A DNA stretch of 64,000 nt from Lelliottia wanjuensis (GCF_030238365.1 NZ_JASSOT010000050.1:1-64000); one strand, 5' to 3'; positions 1-8,859 are shown, numbered from the stretch's first letter. Notes: a model not told the origin generated them from the sequence alone. A program made the numbers and translations.

Positions 1-129
1 GTACGTAATGACATGGTATCTCTCTCATCCCAGGGCATAAGCGACTCCATAAACGGGTTCGTATGCCTTAGTTGTAAGTGTCTACCATGTCCCCGAACAA
101 GTGTTCATGATGTCCCCGGACCGTACACT

Positions 130-290
130 CCCAAAGGGAGAGGGAGAAAAAAGTCCCTCGCCAGGCGTGAGGGAAAGCGCCGGACGGTCCCCTCTCCCAA
201 AGGGAGAGGGAGAAAGAAGTCCCTCGCCAGGCGTGAGGGAAACCGCCGGACGGTCCCCTCTCCCTGTGGGAGAGGGTTAGGGTGAGGGCA
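130..290. repeat. Three 66-bp tandem palindromic repeat units
   Basis: A CCCAAAGGG core starts at 130 and 196, and a diverged CCCTGTGGG core starts at 262, which gives an exact 66-bp period. The first two units are nearly identical and carry GGGAGAGGGAGAAA followed by a CCCTCGCC...GCGTGAGGG hairpin. The third ends in GGGAGAGGGTTAGGGTGAGGG. A related hairpin lies at 11843-11880. The array follows the 3' end of the parM-parR genes, so it may act as a transcript end or REP-like (BIME-type) intergenic element. An open frame through it reads repetitive Arg/Lys-rich sequence and is not credible as a gene. Confidence 0.8.
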
Positions 291-299
291 TCAGCCCAC

Positions 300-830
300 T
301 CAAAATATCCCCTTCGCCCGCACCTTCTTCATCTTCTCCGTCGGGGCATCCACCTCGCTCAAATCCCGCTCCTCTGCCCCACTCGCCGCGCGCTCAGGCT
401 CTGGCGAACCAGCCGTTTTTCCGGCCAAACGCAGCTGCTGTAACGCCAGCTTTTGCTGTTCCATCAGCGGTTTTAACGCGGCAATTTCGGCATGAATCTT
501 TTGCAACTGCGCCATCTGTTCATTGGATGAATCATCCACAGTCTGCGGCATCAATTCCCCGAGCAGCTCCGCGAGCGTCAGTTCTTCGCGCCCCAACGAT
601 TCCGCCACATGGCGACACACTGCCGGGTCCATCAGGTGCAGCTGCAGGCCCGCCAGATAGACGTTCCGATGAAAAGTGCGGATCTCCATATTGGTATCGT
701 CAATGCTGGCCGCTTTGTCCATGGACTGATGCCAGGCTTGCAGCTGCTGCATCGCGCGCAGATCCGCGCGCGACTGGTCTGGCGTCAGGTGCAGGGACAG
801 ATTGACGCGGCGAATCTGTCCCTTACGCAT
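300..830 (-). CDS. ParR/StbB-like partition adaptor
   Basis: This is a 177-residue hydrophilic protein whose gene overlaps the stop of the ParM-like gene by a few bases (ATG at 830; a GTG two codons earlier is possible). The N-terminus (KGQIRRVNLSLHL) looks like the ribbon-helix-helix start of ParR/StbB DNA-binding adaptors. The middle is helical and the C-terminal third is Glu/Lys/Ala-rich and probably disordered. In plasmid type II systems ParR binds a centromere and links it to ParM filaments. Here the pair is chromosomal, at the 3' end of a lateral-flagellar operon, so the partner site is unknown. The call leans on the adjacent ParM. Confidence 0.65.
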   Translation of the reverse strand: MRKGQIRRVNLSLHLTPDQSRADLRAMQQLQAWHQSMDKAASIDDTNMEIRTFHRNVYLAGLQLHLMDPAVCRHVAESLGREELTLAELLGELMPQTVDDSSNEQMAQLQKIHAEIAALKPLMEQQKLALQQLRLAGKTAGSPEPERAASGAEERDLSEVDAPTEKMKKVRAKGIF

Positions 831-1872
831 CGTCACCCACCTCGGCCATTAAGGGTTCATCCACCACCTGGGCACCGGCGTCAGAGTGGTACAGGCAGAT
901 CTCGCGCGACAGGGCGCTCTGCGGATTTTCAATGCTCACCACGCGATCGCCGAGCGTCGCGTAGACCTCACGAATTGCCCCTTCGATCAGATGCGCACCG
1001 CCGCCGACCAGGTAAACGCGGTTCGGGTTCTTGGCGAATTTTTTCGCTTCGTAAGCGACCTGATCGCCCAGCTCCTGAATTTTGATCTCAATCTTTTCGA
1101 GGATCTCGTCGATGCGCGATTCGTCGTTAATCACGCTTTTCACGAAGTTGAGATCGTGACGGCGTTTGATCAGCTCGTTGGCCACCAGATAGCTGGAGTC
1201 GCTGTCGGCGGCGGCCAGCAACTTGCGCGTCGCGTCCGTGACCATCGCCACGCCGATTTCGTTGTTACCGTAGATGGCCGACACATCATCGAATTCGCCA
1301 ATCACCACGCCCATGTCGAGGGTGGTGCCGCCGCAGTCGATCACCAGTGATTTGGTAAATTCATTCACGTTCGAGTTGAGCAGATGCGACAGCGCCGCAG
1401 GCAGGCTCTCCGGCATCACCTGTACGTCCACGATGCGGAACAGTTCGCCCTTGTTGAGGGAGATGTCGCGCATCAGGTTCTGACGCTTCGCTTCGATGCG
1501 CTCTTCGTTTCGCTGGCAGTCGTCCGGCTTGTAGAACTGGGTGATCGGCAGGGTCACTATCACCTCCACGTCGCACGGCGTCATCCCGGTCTGCAGCAGG
1601 GCGTGATGCACCGCCAGCAGGTTTAAATCGTCGTACTGGTAGTCGATGTGGGTGGTGGAGAGCGCTTTATCCGAGGTGGCGTCGTAGGTGTATTTGGTGG
1701 TGCCGATGGTGTAGTTATGCACCGCCTGGCCGCGCAGCAGCGCCGCGCTTTTCCAGTCTTTGCGGAAGGAGTTCGGCGAGACCACGGTTTTGAGAGTGCC
1801 GTTTTCAATCCAGCTGATTTTTACATTGGTGGATCCGTCGTCGATGGCGAATTTTTTACACGTCTGGGTCAT
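823..1872 (-). CDS. ParM/StbA-like actin-family ATPase
   Basis: This 349-residue protein matches the usual ParM length. The N-terminus (FAIDDGSTNVKISW) is the phosphate-1 loop of the actin/Hsp70 fold. VIDCGGTTLDMGVV near residue 180 is the phosphate-2 motif, and VYLVGGGAHLIEGAI near residue 290 is the adenosine motif, so all ATPase elements look intact. ParM polymerises into filaments that push plasmid copies apart. The gene starts 37 bp after the NlpC/P60 gene on the same strand and overlaps the ParR-like gene, as in plasmid parMR. No replication gene lies nearby, so it is either a captured plasmid module or a filament system used with the flagellar operon. Confidence 0.85.
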   Translation of the reverse strand: MTQTCKKFAIDDGSTNVKISWIENGTLKTVVSPNSFRKDWKSAALLRGQAVHNYTIGTTKYTYDATSDKALSTTHIDYQYDDLNLLAVHHALLQTGMTPCDVEVIVTLPITQFYKPDDCQRNEERIEAKRQNLMRDISLNKGELFRIVDVQVMPESLPAALSHLLNSNVNEFTKSLVIDCGGTTLDMGVVIGEFDDVSAIYGNNEIGVAMVTDATRKLLAAADSDSSYLVANELIKRRHDLNFVKSVINDESRIDEILEKIEIKIQELGDQVAYEAKKFAKNPNRVYLVGGGAHLIEGAIREVYATLGDRVVSIENPQSALSREICLYHSDAGAQVVDEPLMAEVGDDA

Positions 1873-1909
1873 GGATTTGTTCTCAATCGTTCTGAAAAAT
1901 GGGGCCGGG

Positions 1910-2668
1910 TCAGAGCACGGCTTCGTCAGTTAAGAGGCGGCGGGCACCGAGATAGTGGTCCTGCCAGAAGTTGTCAGAAAGCTGGCTAATGCGAATATTC
2001 AGGCCGGTGCGCGGGGCTTCGATAAATTTGCCGTCCCCGAGATACACCCCGACGTGATCCGCGCCGGGACGCTGGTTGATGTTGAAGAACACCAGATCGC
2101 CGCGGCGTAATTTGTCCTGCTTAATCTGGCGCAGGGTGCGGTCCTGATACATGCCGTTGGCGGTGCGCGGCAGGTTGCGGCTCAGCACTGGCGTGAAGGC
2201 GTAAAACACCAGGCCGCTGCAATCAAAGCCCTGCTCCGGCGTCTGGCCGCCCCAGACGTAAGGTTTGCCAATCTGCTGTTGCAGCAGCTGAATCACTTTT
2301 TTCAGCGACGCCTGCAGGCGCGGGCTCATCTTCTCGCCGGGCAGCGGCTCCCAGATCATATCTGTCGAGAGTTTGCCGGGCTGCCAGCGCTTGTGCATCG
2401 CCAGCTGCTCGCGGTTTTGCACGCGCTCAAGGCGCTTCGCCTCGCTCTGCTTGCGCTTTTGCTCCGGCGTCACCGGCACCACGGCGATGCGGGTACGCGC
2501 TTTTTTCAGCAGCGCTTCGCGGTTGCGCATGCGGGTTTTGGCGGCGCTCTCTTCGTCTGTGACCGACTCACGGCGCGGGGCGGCTTCGACATGTAGGGTT
2601 CCAGCCACCATTAGCGCGGCGACAAGCGCCACGCGGCGTAGGGTCTGGGAAGGGATAAAGGTCAACAT
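1910..2668 (-). CDS. NlpC/P60-family cell-wall peptidase, secreted
   Basis: This 252-residue protein has a signal peptide (residues 1-29, ending VEA). A basic, charged segment runs over about 32-100, and the C-terminal NlpC/P60 domain has catalytic Cys150 in GFDCSGLV and His205 in DHVGVYLG. The family cuts gamma-D-Glu-diaminopimelate or related peptide bonds in peptidoglycan. Its ATG lies 2 bp beyond the lafU stop codon, so it is almost certainly co-translated with the stator genes. The lateral rod protein LfgJ lacks a muramidase domain, so this enzyme is a candidate for opening the wall for the lateral rod or stator. That role is inference; housekeeping wall turnover is the alternative. Confidence 0.85.
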   Translation of the reverse strand: MLTFIPSQTLRRVALVAALMVAGTLHVEAAPRRESVTDEESAAKTRMRNREALLKKARTRIAVVPVTPEQKRKQSEAKRLERVQNREQLAMHKRWQPGKLSTDMIWEPLPGEKMSPRLQASLKKVIQLLQQQIGKPYVWGGQTPEQGFDCSGLVFYAFTPVLSRNLPRTANGMYQDRTLRQIKQDKLRRGDLVFFNINQRPGADHVGVYLGDGKFIEAPRTGLNIRISQLSDNFWQDHYLGARRLLTDEAVL

Positions 2669-2670
2669 CG

Positions 2671-3588
2671 TTATTTCTTTGAGATTTTATCGATAATCGG
2701 CTTGATCACTTTCTCGCCGTGCTGACCAAAGAACTGGTAAAGCGATTCGCTCGCCGAGTGGGTCAGCACCATGATTTCAATGCGGCGGTTCGAAGAGCTG
2801 AGCGGATTCTGCGGGTCGATCAGCATCTGATCGGCCATCCCACTCACCTGCAAAATTTTGCCCGGCTCCAGGCCAGCTCTGGTCAGGACTTTGCGCGCCT
2901 GCATCGCACGCTCCCCGGACAGGTTCCAGTTGTTGTAGAGATCCTGGTCGCGGAAACGTGTGGCGTCCGTGTGTCCGGTGATAATGATTTTGTTGTCGAT
3001 CTTGTTGAGCGCCGGGGCGAACTCCGTCAGCAGACGGGTGAAGAACGGCGTCAGGATCGCGCTGCTGCGCTGGAACATCTCGCGCTTCTGATCGTCGGTG
3101 ATCAGGATCCGCAGCCCCTGCGGAACGATCTCCATTTTCAGGTTCGACTGGGCATCGTAGGCCGAGGTGATCTTCATGATGATACGCGCCAGATCTTCGA
3201 TCTCTTTCTGAGAACGTTTATTCACGTCCTCCAGGCTGTCGCCTTTCAGCCCCGCCTGGACGGTCATCGGCTTCTCTGACTTCGCGTTTTTCGTCTCGCG
3301 ATCGCGCTTTTCCGTGACCGCAATTTTGCCGCCGCTGCCGTTCGGCTGGGTGATCGGCGTCAGGGAGTGGCCCTCAAAAATCGACTCGCCGTTAAGCTGA
3401 GAGACGATCTCTTTGCGCTCCTCCTCCGTCACCGACCCCATGATCCACAGCACCATAAACAGCGCCATCATCGCCAGGGTAAAGTCGGCGAAGGCCACCT
3501 TCCACGCTCCGCCATGAAAGGTGTCATGGCTTTTGCGCGAGGAGCGTTTGATGATGGTGGTATGTTCTTTTCCGCGAGTGCCGCGCAT
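2671..3588 (-). CDS. Lateral flagellar stator protein LafU (MotB-like)
   Basis: This is a 305-residue MotB homologue. A short cytoplasmic tail is followed by one membrane helix (about residues 30-52, FADFTLAMMALFMVLWIMG) containing the conserved proton-binding Asp. A periplasmic linker and an OmpA/MotB peptidoglycan-binding domain (about 165-285; IITGHTDATRF, NRRIEIMV) follow. It anchors the LafT/LafU proton channel to the wall so that ion flow drives the lateral rotor. The start codon overlaps the end of lafT. The 3' end abuts the NlpC/P60 gene. Confidence 0.93.
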   Translation of the reverse strand: MRGTRGKEHTTIIKRSSRKSHDTFHGGAWKVAFADFTLAMMALFMVLWIMGSVTEEERKEIVSQLNGESIFEGHSLTPITQPNGSGGKIAVTEKRDRETKNAKSEKPMTVQAGLKGDSLEDVNKRSQKEIEDLARIIMKITSAYDAQSNLKMEIVPQGLRILITDDQKREMFQRSSAILTPFFTRLLTEFAPALNKIDNKIIITGHTDATRFRDQDLYNNWNLSGERAMQARKVLTRAGLEPGKILQVSGMADQMLIDPQNPLSSSNRRIEIMVLTHSASESLYQFFGQHGEKVIKPIIDKISKK

Positions 3589-4451
3589 CAGGATTCACCC
3601 GTCATCTGGTTGACCCAGCCGTCGAGGGTGGCGAAGGTCGGCTTGGAATCGAGCGGCAGCATTTTGCGTCCGGCATCTACCGCCAGCAGCGTCGGTTTGC
3701 CCGCCACGTGATTAACCAGCACGGTACGCACGCATTCGATCACCGCGAGCTGCTTTTTGGTGTTCTGTTCCATGGCGTTCGCCACCGGGTCCATCAGGCA
3801 GTAGCAGAAGAAGACGCCGAGGAAGGTCCCGACCAGCGCCGCCGCCACTTTCACGCCGATCACGGCGATGGAGCCGTCGATGGACTGCATGGTGATGATG
3901 ATCCCGAGAACCGCGGCACAGATCCCGAAGCCCGGCATCGCCTCTGCGGTACGTTGTAGGGAACGGGACGGCTGGAGAAGATTCTCTTCCATCGCCACCA
4001 GCTCCTGCTCCAGAATCCCTTCCAGCTCGTGTTCGTTGATCTTGCCCATCGCCATCAGACGGAAGTTGTCCGAGATAAAGGTGATCAGCGCTTTGTTCTG
4101 CAGGATCAGCGGGTATTTCTGGAACAGCGGGCTGCTTTCCGGCACTTCGATGTGCGCGTCCAGCACCTTCAGACCGCCGTCCTGCACCAGCTCCAGCAGT
4201 TCAAACAGCAGCATTAACAGCTGGCGCTGATACTCATCCGTGTACTCGTTTTTGCGCATAATGCCGCGAAACTGGCGATACATCTCTGCCAGCACCGGGC
4301 GCGGGTTAGCGAGCACCATCGCGCCGAGGCCGGCACCCAGAATGATGATGATTTCACCGGGCTGCCAGAATGAGGCGAGGCGTCCACCGGACATAAGAAA
4401 ACCGCCGACGACGCAGGCGAAAATAATGAAAATACCGAGAAACTTTTGCAT
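3588..4451 (-). CDS. Lateral flagellar stator protein LafT (MotA-like)
   Basis: This is a 287-residue MotA homologue with four expected membrane segments: residues 1-20 and about 30-52 at the N-terminus, and two around 170-220 (GFGICAAVLGIIITMQSI and the next helix). A large cytoplasmic loop lies between them and supplies the charged residues that touch FliG. Paired with LafU it forms the torque-generating channel. It lies 7 bp downstream of lafS and overlaps lafU, so it is in the lafB-lafU operon. Confidence 0.93.
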   Translation of the reverse strand: MQKFLGIFIIFACVVGGFLMSGGRLASFWQPGEIIIILGAGLGAMVLANPRPVLAEMYRQFRGIMRKNEYTDEYQRQLLMLLFELLELVQDGGLKVLDAHIEVPESSPLFQKYPLILQNKALITFISDNFRLMAMGKINEHELEGILEQELVAMEENLLQPSRSLQRTAEAMPGFGICAAVLGIIITMQSIDGSIAVIGVKVAAALVGTFLGVFFCYCLMDPVANAMEQNTKKQLAVIECVRTVLVNHVAGKPTLLAVDAGRKMLPLDSKPTFATLDGWVNQMTGES

Positions 4452-4458
4452 ATACCTT

Positions 4459-5154
4459 TCACTTCTGGAAAAAACACTGGATCTTTTGAGCGATCTTTTT
4501 ATTAAGCTGGCAGACGCGCGCCTCGGTCAGATCGAGAACCAGCGCGATTTCTTTCAGACTCATTTCCTGCTGGTAATAGAGCGTCAGAATCAGTTGTTCG
4601 CGCTCATCAAGGCTCGCCAGCGCAGCCTTTAAGGTGCCGCTGGTGACCATTTCGTCCTCCAGCGAGCGGGTGTTGAGGATGCCGGGTAGCGCATCCTCAC
4701 CTAATAATTCGTCGAGACTTTCCAGCGTTCTGGCGCAATCCAGCAGTAAATACTCGTGGTATTCGTCGGCGGTGATGGACAGATGCTCGCTGAGATCTTC
4801 AAACGTCGGCGTGCGCCCCAGCTTGCGGGTGATTTCGCGGATCGCATCGTTGATCTTATGGCTCTTCTGGCGCAGCCGGCGCGGACGCCAGTCCAGCTCG
4901 CGCAGCTCATCCAGCACCGCGCCGCGCACGCGCTGGGCGGCGTAGGCGCCAAACTGCTCGTCGGGATGACCATAGCGACGCAGCGACGTCAGCAGACCCA
5001 TCAGGGCGATCTGCTCCATGTCTTCTTTGTCCATCACGCTGCTGGTTTGCCAGGAGAGCTGCTTCACCACCCGGTGGACCAGCGGCAGGTACGCGTTGAC
5101 GTACTTTGCTTCGTCAGCCGGGGTCAGCGCGTCATCCGCAATAAAATCCATCAT
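4459..5154 (-). CDS. Lateral flagellar sigma-28 factor LafS (FliA-like)
   Basis: This 231-residue sigma-70-family factor of the FliA type has region 2 (about residues 20-90, MDKEDMEQIALMGLLTSLRRYG), region 3 (about 95-150) and region 4 with a C-terminal helix-turn-helix (about 185-228, LKEIALVLDLTEARVCQLNKK). It directs RNA polymerase to late lateral genes such as flagellin. LfgM (40348-40620) is the matching anti-sigma factor. The gene lies between lafF and lafT on the same strand. It is distinct from the housekeeping FliA, which would be elsewhere in the chromosome. Confidence 0.93.
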   Translation of the reverse strand: MMDFIADDALTPADEAKYVNAYLPLVHRVVKQLSWQTSSVMDKEDMEQIALMGLLTSLRRYGHPDEQFGAYAAQRVRGAVLDELRELDWRPRRLRQKSHKINDAIREITRKLGRTPTFEDLSEHLSITADEYHEYLLLDCARTLESLDELLGEDALPGILNTRSLEDEMVTSGTLKAALASLDEREQLILTLYYQQEMSLKEIALVLDLTEARVCQLNKKIAQKIQCFFQK

Positions 5155-5173
5155 GTCAGTCGACTACCGTTGA

Positions 5174-5641
5174 TTACTGGAAAACCATTTTGCTGATGAT
5201 CACGTCTTTGAACGGCATGCGCGTATTGAGGCTTTCAAAGCGCGCCGTGTAGGCATTCATCAACGTGTCGCGCAGGGATTCCACGCTCATTTCACGCACG
5301 GCGTCGTAGTTCATCGCCGACAGGGCATTGACCGTCGCACCGCGAATGGCCGGAGACATCTCTTCCGCGCGGCTGGTATCAGCGGCAGAATCGGTGGTCA
5401 GGGCCAGCTCCAGCAGCAAATAGCGCTCGGAATCGCCGGGGCTTTTTAAGGTCACGACGACGTTTTTGATTTCAACAAATTCCACCACGCTCTCTTTCGA
5501 CGAGCTGAACAGGTCGGTGATGATGGAGCGTTTATGCTCGTCCTGGCTGAGCATGTGCGTGCCCATGACGGTCAGTACGGCGGCGAAAGTGGCGGCAATC
5601 AGGGCGATCACCAGCCCTAAAGAAAAAGTTTTAATTGTCAT
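5174..5641 (-). CDS. LafF, FliL-like stator-associated membrane protein
   Basis: This 155-residue protein has one N-terminal membrane helix (residues 8-28, LGLVIALIAATFAAVLTVMG) and a periplasmic FliL-type domain ending in FKDVIISKMVFQ, close to the FliL family C-terminus. FliL proteins sit beside the stator and stabilise or enhance torque. It starts 2 bp after lafE stops, within the laf operon. Confidence 0.88.
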   Translation of the reverse strand: MTIKTFSLGLVIALIAATFAAVLTVMGTHMLSQDEHKRSIITDLFSSSKESVVEFVEIKNVVVTLKSPGDSERYLLLELALTTDSAADTSRAEEMSPAIRGATVNALSAMNYDAVREMSVESLRDTLMNAYTARFESLNTRMPFKDVIISKMVFQ

Positions 5642-5643
5642 AT

Positions 5644-6693
5644 TTAAACCGTAAGTAATACCGAATCGTCTTTACCGTCAGGGGACTGAGCGTCCTCTGC
5701 GGCAATCTCTGCCCCTGCATCAGGCCTGTCCGCCTGGGCTGGCAGCTGTTGTCCGCGTCCCTGCTGCTGTCCGGACTGGGCGGAAACCTGCACGTTCACC
5801 TGGACGAAGTTTTGCTCCGTCAGGCTCTGGCGCAGCTCGTTGCTGATCTGCTGGAGCGCGCGCACCGTCTCGCTGTTGCTGGCGCTGATGTGCACCTGCA
5901 TGCGGCCATTTTCGATTTGCAGCGAAATATCCACTTTGCCCATCTCCGGCGGATCGAGGCGGATGGTGGCGTGCTGCACCTGGTTTTTGACCTGAATCTG
6001 CAGGCGATCGTTAAGGGCGCTGTGCAGCTGTTGCGCCCATTTGGTTTCGTCCGCGTCCAGTTTGACCGGCGGCAGATGGACCGTTTGCTTATCCATTACC
6101 GTCGAAAACGTCTGCCCGGCTGCCGCCGGTTGCCCTGCACCGGGCAGTACCTCGGCCAGAGTTTTCACCACCTCAGCCGCCAGCGGTTTGGCGAGATCAG
6201 TCGCCGGTTCCGGCGTCACGCTGACCGGCGCAGGCGTTTGCGGCGTGAGCGATAACGCGTTGGTCAGAGGCGAATGCCCCGCCGACAGCGTCTGCATCTT
6301 CAGCGCTTCCCCGGTTTGCGGTGTAGCTGACGTAGCATTCAGCGTTTTGACCGGCATCAGGCTTGCCATCAGCAGCGTATCCAGCAACGCCTGCGGCGGC
6401 GCGGTGGCGTCCGGCGTCGGCAGATTGCTGTCGGTCTTGTGCGTCGTCGCGTCGTCATCCTCGTCGGTGTCCAGACCCGCCAGCACCATGGTGGTGTCGC
6501 GCGTCTGTTCCCCGCCCATCAGGGTATTGATGATGTTGAGCAGCGCATCGTTGAACGCCACGGGCGTCGACTCACCGGAAGGCATTCCCGGCAGCGTTAA
6601 CGCCGGGGTTTCCGTTCCAGGCAGCGCCGGGGCAATCGCGCCCGGCTCGGTGGTGGCGGGCGTCGGCGTCAGTTGCGAGAGCAGGAGATTCAT
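5644..6693 (-). CDS. LafE, FliK-like hook-length control protein
   Basis: This 349-residue protein has a long Pro/Thr/Ala-rich N-terminal region (about residues 1-220) typical of the flexible ruler part of FliK. A folded C-terminal domain follows (about 225-310, IRLDPPEMGKVDISLQIENG), which is the Flg_hook core. In FliK this core touches FlhB and switches export from hook to filament subunits; LfhB (57541-58674) would be the partner. The last 40 residues are Gln/Asp-rich. It overlaps lafD by a base and precedes lafF. Confidence 0.9.
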   Translation of the reverse strand: MNLLLSQLTPTPATTEPGAIAPALPGTETPALTLPGMPSGESTPVAFNDALLNIINTLMGGEQTRDTTMVLAGLDTDEDDDATTHKTDSNLPTPDATAPPQALLDTLLMASLMPVKTLNATSATPQTGEALKMQTLSAGHSPLTNALSLTPQTPAPVSVTPEPATDLAKPLAAEVVKTLAEVLPGAGQPAAAGQTFSTVMDKQTVHLPPVKLDADETKWAQQLHSALNDRLQIQVKNQVQHATIRLDPPEMGKVDISLQIENGRMQVHISASNSETVRALQQISNELRQSLTEQNFVQVNVQVSAQSGQQQGRGQQLPAQADRPDAGAEIAAEDAQSPDGKDDSVLLTV

Positions 6694-6995
6694 CAGATCT
6701 CTCCCGCATCGGCAAACTGCGCGTAGGCGCTTGCCCCTTCGCGGTTGCGACGCGCGCGCGCCATGTTCTGTTCAAGCTCATCGCGCTGCTGCTGGCAAAA
6801 CTGACTCACCTGCTGATGGACGAGTTTGAGCGCCGTCAGCGCATCACGTTTTTCCGCGGTCAGCGTCTGCCCTTTCAGCGACATCAACAGCCCGGCTATC
6901 TGCGCATCGACCTCCTGCATTTTCGGCCAGTCGTGCTGACTGGCCGCATGCTCCAGGGAACGCGCCAGAAAACGCATCACCTGTAAATCATCCAT
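6693..6995 (-). CDS. LafD, FliT-like export chaperone
   Basis: This 100-residue helical, charged protein sits exactly where fliT lies in other flagellar systems (cap gene, fliS, fliT). FliT chaperones bind the cap protein FliD and can act on the master regulator. Sequence conservation in this family is weak, so the name rests on position, length and the all-helical composition. It overlaps lafC by 8 bp. Confidence 0.75.
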   Translation of the reverse strand: MDDLQVMRFLARSLEHAASQHDWPKMQEVDAQIAGLLMSLKGQTLTAEKRDALTALKLVHQQVSQFCQQQRDELEQNMARARRNREGASAYAQFADAGEI

Positions 6996-7383
6996 TCTGC
7001 TGCCCCATTTTTTCCCAGCCGTCCTGCAGGTTGCTGAGGATCACTTCCACCTCTTCAACATGCTCGACGGAGAGCTTATGGCTGGCGTCGTACAGGCGAT
7101 AAACGCAGTAGTCGTAAAGGTTCGCGAGGCTCAGCGCCAGCTCGCCCCCTTTGTCAAAGTCCAGCGCGCTGGTCAGTGCGTTCAGGATATCGATGCACTT
7201 ATTAATGCTCTGCACCTTGCGATCGTACCGGCGCGCGGCGATGTGGCTTTTTGCGCGCACCAGTTCGTCCATCAGACCGTTAAACAGCATCAAAACCAGT
7301 TGATGCGGATTCGCTGCCGCCGCCTGAATCGCTAAGTCGGATTGCTGGTAATGCCCGAAGCCCTGCTGTTCGTTCCCGTACAT
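6988..7383 (-). CDS. LafC, FliS-like flagellin chaperone
   Basis: This 131-residue FliS-family protein has the typical start (MYGNEQQGFGHYQQSDL), the NPHQLVLMLFNGLMDEL helix and a four-helix layout ending in LQDGWEKM. It keeps flagellin LafA unpolymerised in the cytoplasm and delivers it to LfhA. It starts 16 bp after lafB. Confidence 0.92.
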   Translation of the reverse strand: MYGNEQQGFGHYQQSDLAIQAAAANPHQLVLMLFNGLMDELVRAKSHIAARRYDRKVQSINKCIDILNALTSALDFDKGGELALSLANLYDYCVYRLYDASHKLSVEHVEEVEVILSNLQDGWEKMGQQNG

Positions 7384-7399
7384 AAAAACTGTCTTTCCC

Positions 7400-8704
7400 T
7401 TAAGCTAAACCAAACATACTCATGGTGTTGTTCATCTGCGCCATGGCCTGCTGCAACTGGGTAAATTGCTTCAGGTAGCGGTTATACGAGGAGTCGTACC
7501 GCGAATTCATGGCTTCTGTTTTGCTGTCGATATCGCTCTGCTGGCGGTCGAGCACTTCCTGACGCCCTTTCAGCAGGCCGGTGGTCGAGTTGAGGTAGCG
7601 GTCGAGGGATTTATCCATCCCGGCGATCAGCCCCTCCTTGCCGTTGAACAGGCCGGTCAGCGCCTGCGGGTCGGCGGTCAGCGCGGCGTCGAGCTTTTTG
7701 CTGTCGATCTCCAGCTTGCCGTCTTTGTCCGCCGTGATACCGAAATCGGACATGCGTTTGCCGCCAAACTGGGTGCGCAGCACGTCGTTCAGCTCGCGAT
7801 CGAGGGACGCCATCGTGGCATCGCCCGCAAACGCTCCGCGCTCCTCCCCGTCACCGCTGCCGCTTTTGGTCAGCTTTTGCAGCGTGTCCTGCAGGGTGTT
7901 GTAGGAGGTGATAAACGTCTGCAGCTGCTCTTTCGTACCGGCGGTGTCGGTACCGATGGTGATGGTCAGGGGTTTGTCGGCCTCGGTCTTCGACGTCAGC
8001 TCGATGGACACCCCGTCGATCAGCTTGTCCAGCGTGTTGCTGCTGCTGGTGAACTCCATCTCACCCATGCGGAATTTGGCGTCCGCCGCTTTCGAGATCT
8101 GTTTGGCATTCGCCGAATCAAAACCCGAGGTGCCGCCGACGGTGACTTTGTTTGCTTCGCCGCTTTCGTCGCTGCTCAGCATCAGGGTCACTTTGCCGTC
8201 GGTACGAATCAGCGACGCCGTGACGCCTGGGTTATCTTCATTGCCGTTAATGGCTTTGGTGAGATCGCTCAGGCTGTTAACGCTGTCCATATCGACGGTG
8301 ATGGTTTTCGCATCCGCCCCTTCGCCGAGGGTGATGTCCATCGTGCCGGTGGCGTTTTTGATGGAATCATCCGTCAGATCGCCGAAGCCGATCTGATGCG
8401 CGGACGCCAGCTGATCGACTTCGATGTTGTACGTGCCTTTCTGCGCATTGGAGTTGGCCGTGACGGTCGCAATCCCTTCGCGGTTGACGGTGGCGACGTT
8501 TTTCAACATCCCGTCATTAACGTTGTTCAGCCCTTTAATGGCGCTACGAAAATCGGTTAAAGCGGTGCGAAGCGCGTCCAGCGCTTTTTTCTGCGACGTC
8601 ATCGTGGCTGTTTTGGTCTTCAGCTGATTCTGGATCGACATGATGTCGTAGGACGCCAGCGACTGGGCCAGCGTGGTCGGATCAATGCTGCTGAAATCTG
8701 CCAT
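7400..8704 (-). CDS. LafB, FliD-like filament cap protein
   Basis: This 434-residue FliD homologue has FliD_N (about residues 15-110, IDPTTLAQSLASYDIM), a variable middle and FliD_C (about 200-420, FGITADKDGKLEIDSKKLD). A C-terminal coiled coil ends in MNNTMSMFGLA. It caps the filament and folds flagellin at the tip. The ATG at 8704 is chosen because GGAGA lies 8 bp upstream and the protein then begins MADFSS; an upstream in-frame start at 8725 has no such signal. A sigma-54 element lies at 8752-8766. Confidence 0.93.
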   Translation of the reverse strand: MADFSSIDPTTLAQSLASYDIMSIQNQLKTKTATMTSQKKALDALRTALTDFRSAIKGLNNVNDGMLKNVATVNREGIATVTANSNAQKGTYNIEVDQLASAHQIGFGDLTDDSIKNATGTMDITLGEGADAKTITVDMDSVNSLSDLTKAINGNEDNPGVTASLIRTDGKVTLMLSSDESGEANKVTVGGTSGFDSANAKQISKAADAKFRMGEMEFTSSSNTLDKLIDGVSIELTSKTEADKPLTITIGTDTAGTKEQLQTFITSYNTLQDTLQKLTKSGSGDGEERGAFAGDATMASLDRELNDVLRTQFGGKRMSDFGITADKDGKLEIDSKKLDAALTADPQALTGLFNGKEGLIAGMDKSLDRYLNSTTGLLKGRQEVLDRQQSDIDSKTEAMNSRYDSSYNRYLKQFTQLQQAMAQMNNTMSMFGLA

Positions 8705-8751
8705 AGTAGTTGTCTCCGTTCGCACCTGTTGCTAAACCATGCTCAGTTAAT

Positions 8752-8766
8752 GCAACCATCGTGCCA
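8752..8766 (-). promoter_or_regulatory. Sigma-54 promoter element before lafB
   Basis: Read on the minus strand this is TGGCACGATGGTTGC, matching the -24 (TGGCACG) and -12 (TTGC) sigma-54 consensus with the required 4-bp spacing. It sits about 48 bp upstream of the lafB ATG. A near-identical element precedes lfgB (39404-39418). The likely activator is LafK. Confidence 0.85.
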
Positions 8767-8859
8767 GTTTTTAAATGTCGTTAATTCAGTAAGTTACGTT
8801 TTACAGGGAAGGCAACTTTCCCCGAATGGGAAAAGGAAGGAAGGGGAAAGGCCGCAAAC

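Noticed and set aside
80..125. Possible insertion-sequence end (two ATGTCCCC motifs)
   Set aside because: Only a short imperfect repeat is visible and there is no transposase or inverted partner in the window.
13..285. 90-residue frame through the 66-bp repeats
   Set aside because: It translates the tandem repeat into duplicated Arg/Lys-rich segments; the DNA repeat explains it.
7466..8560. 364-residue plus-strand frame opposite lafB
   Set aside because: Shadow of the FliD-like gene; no start signal or family.
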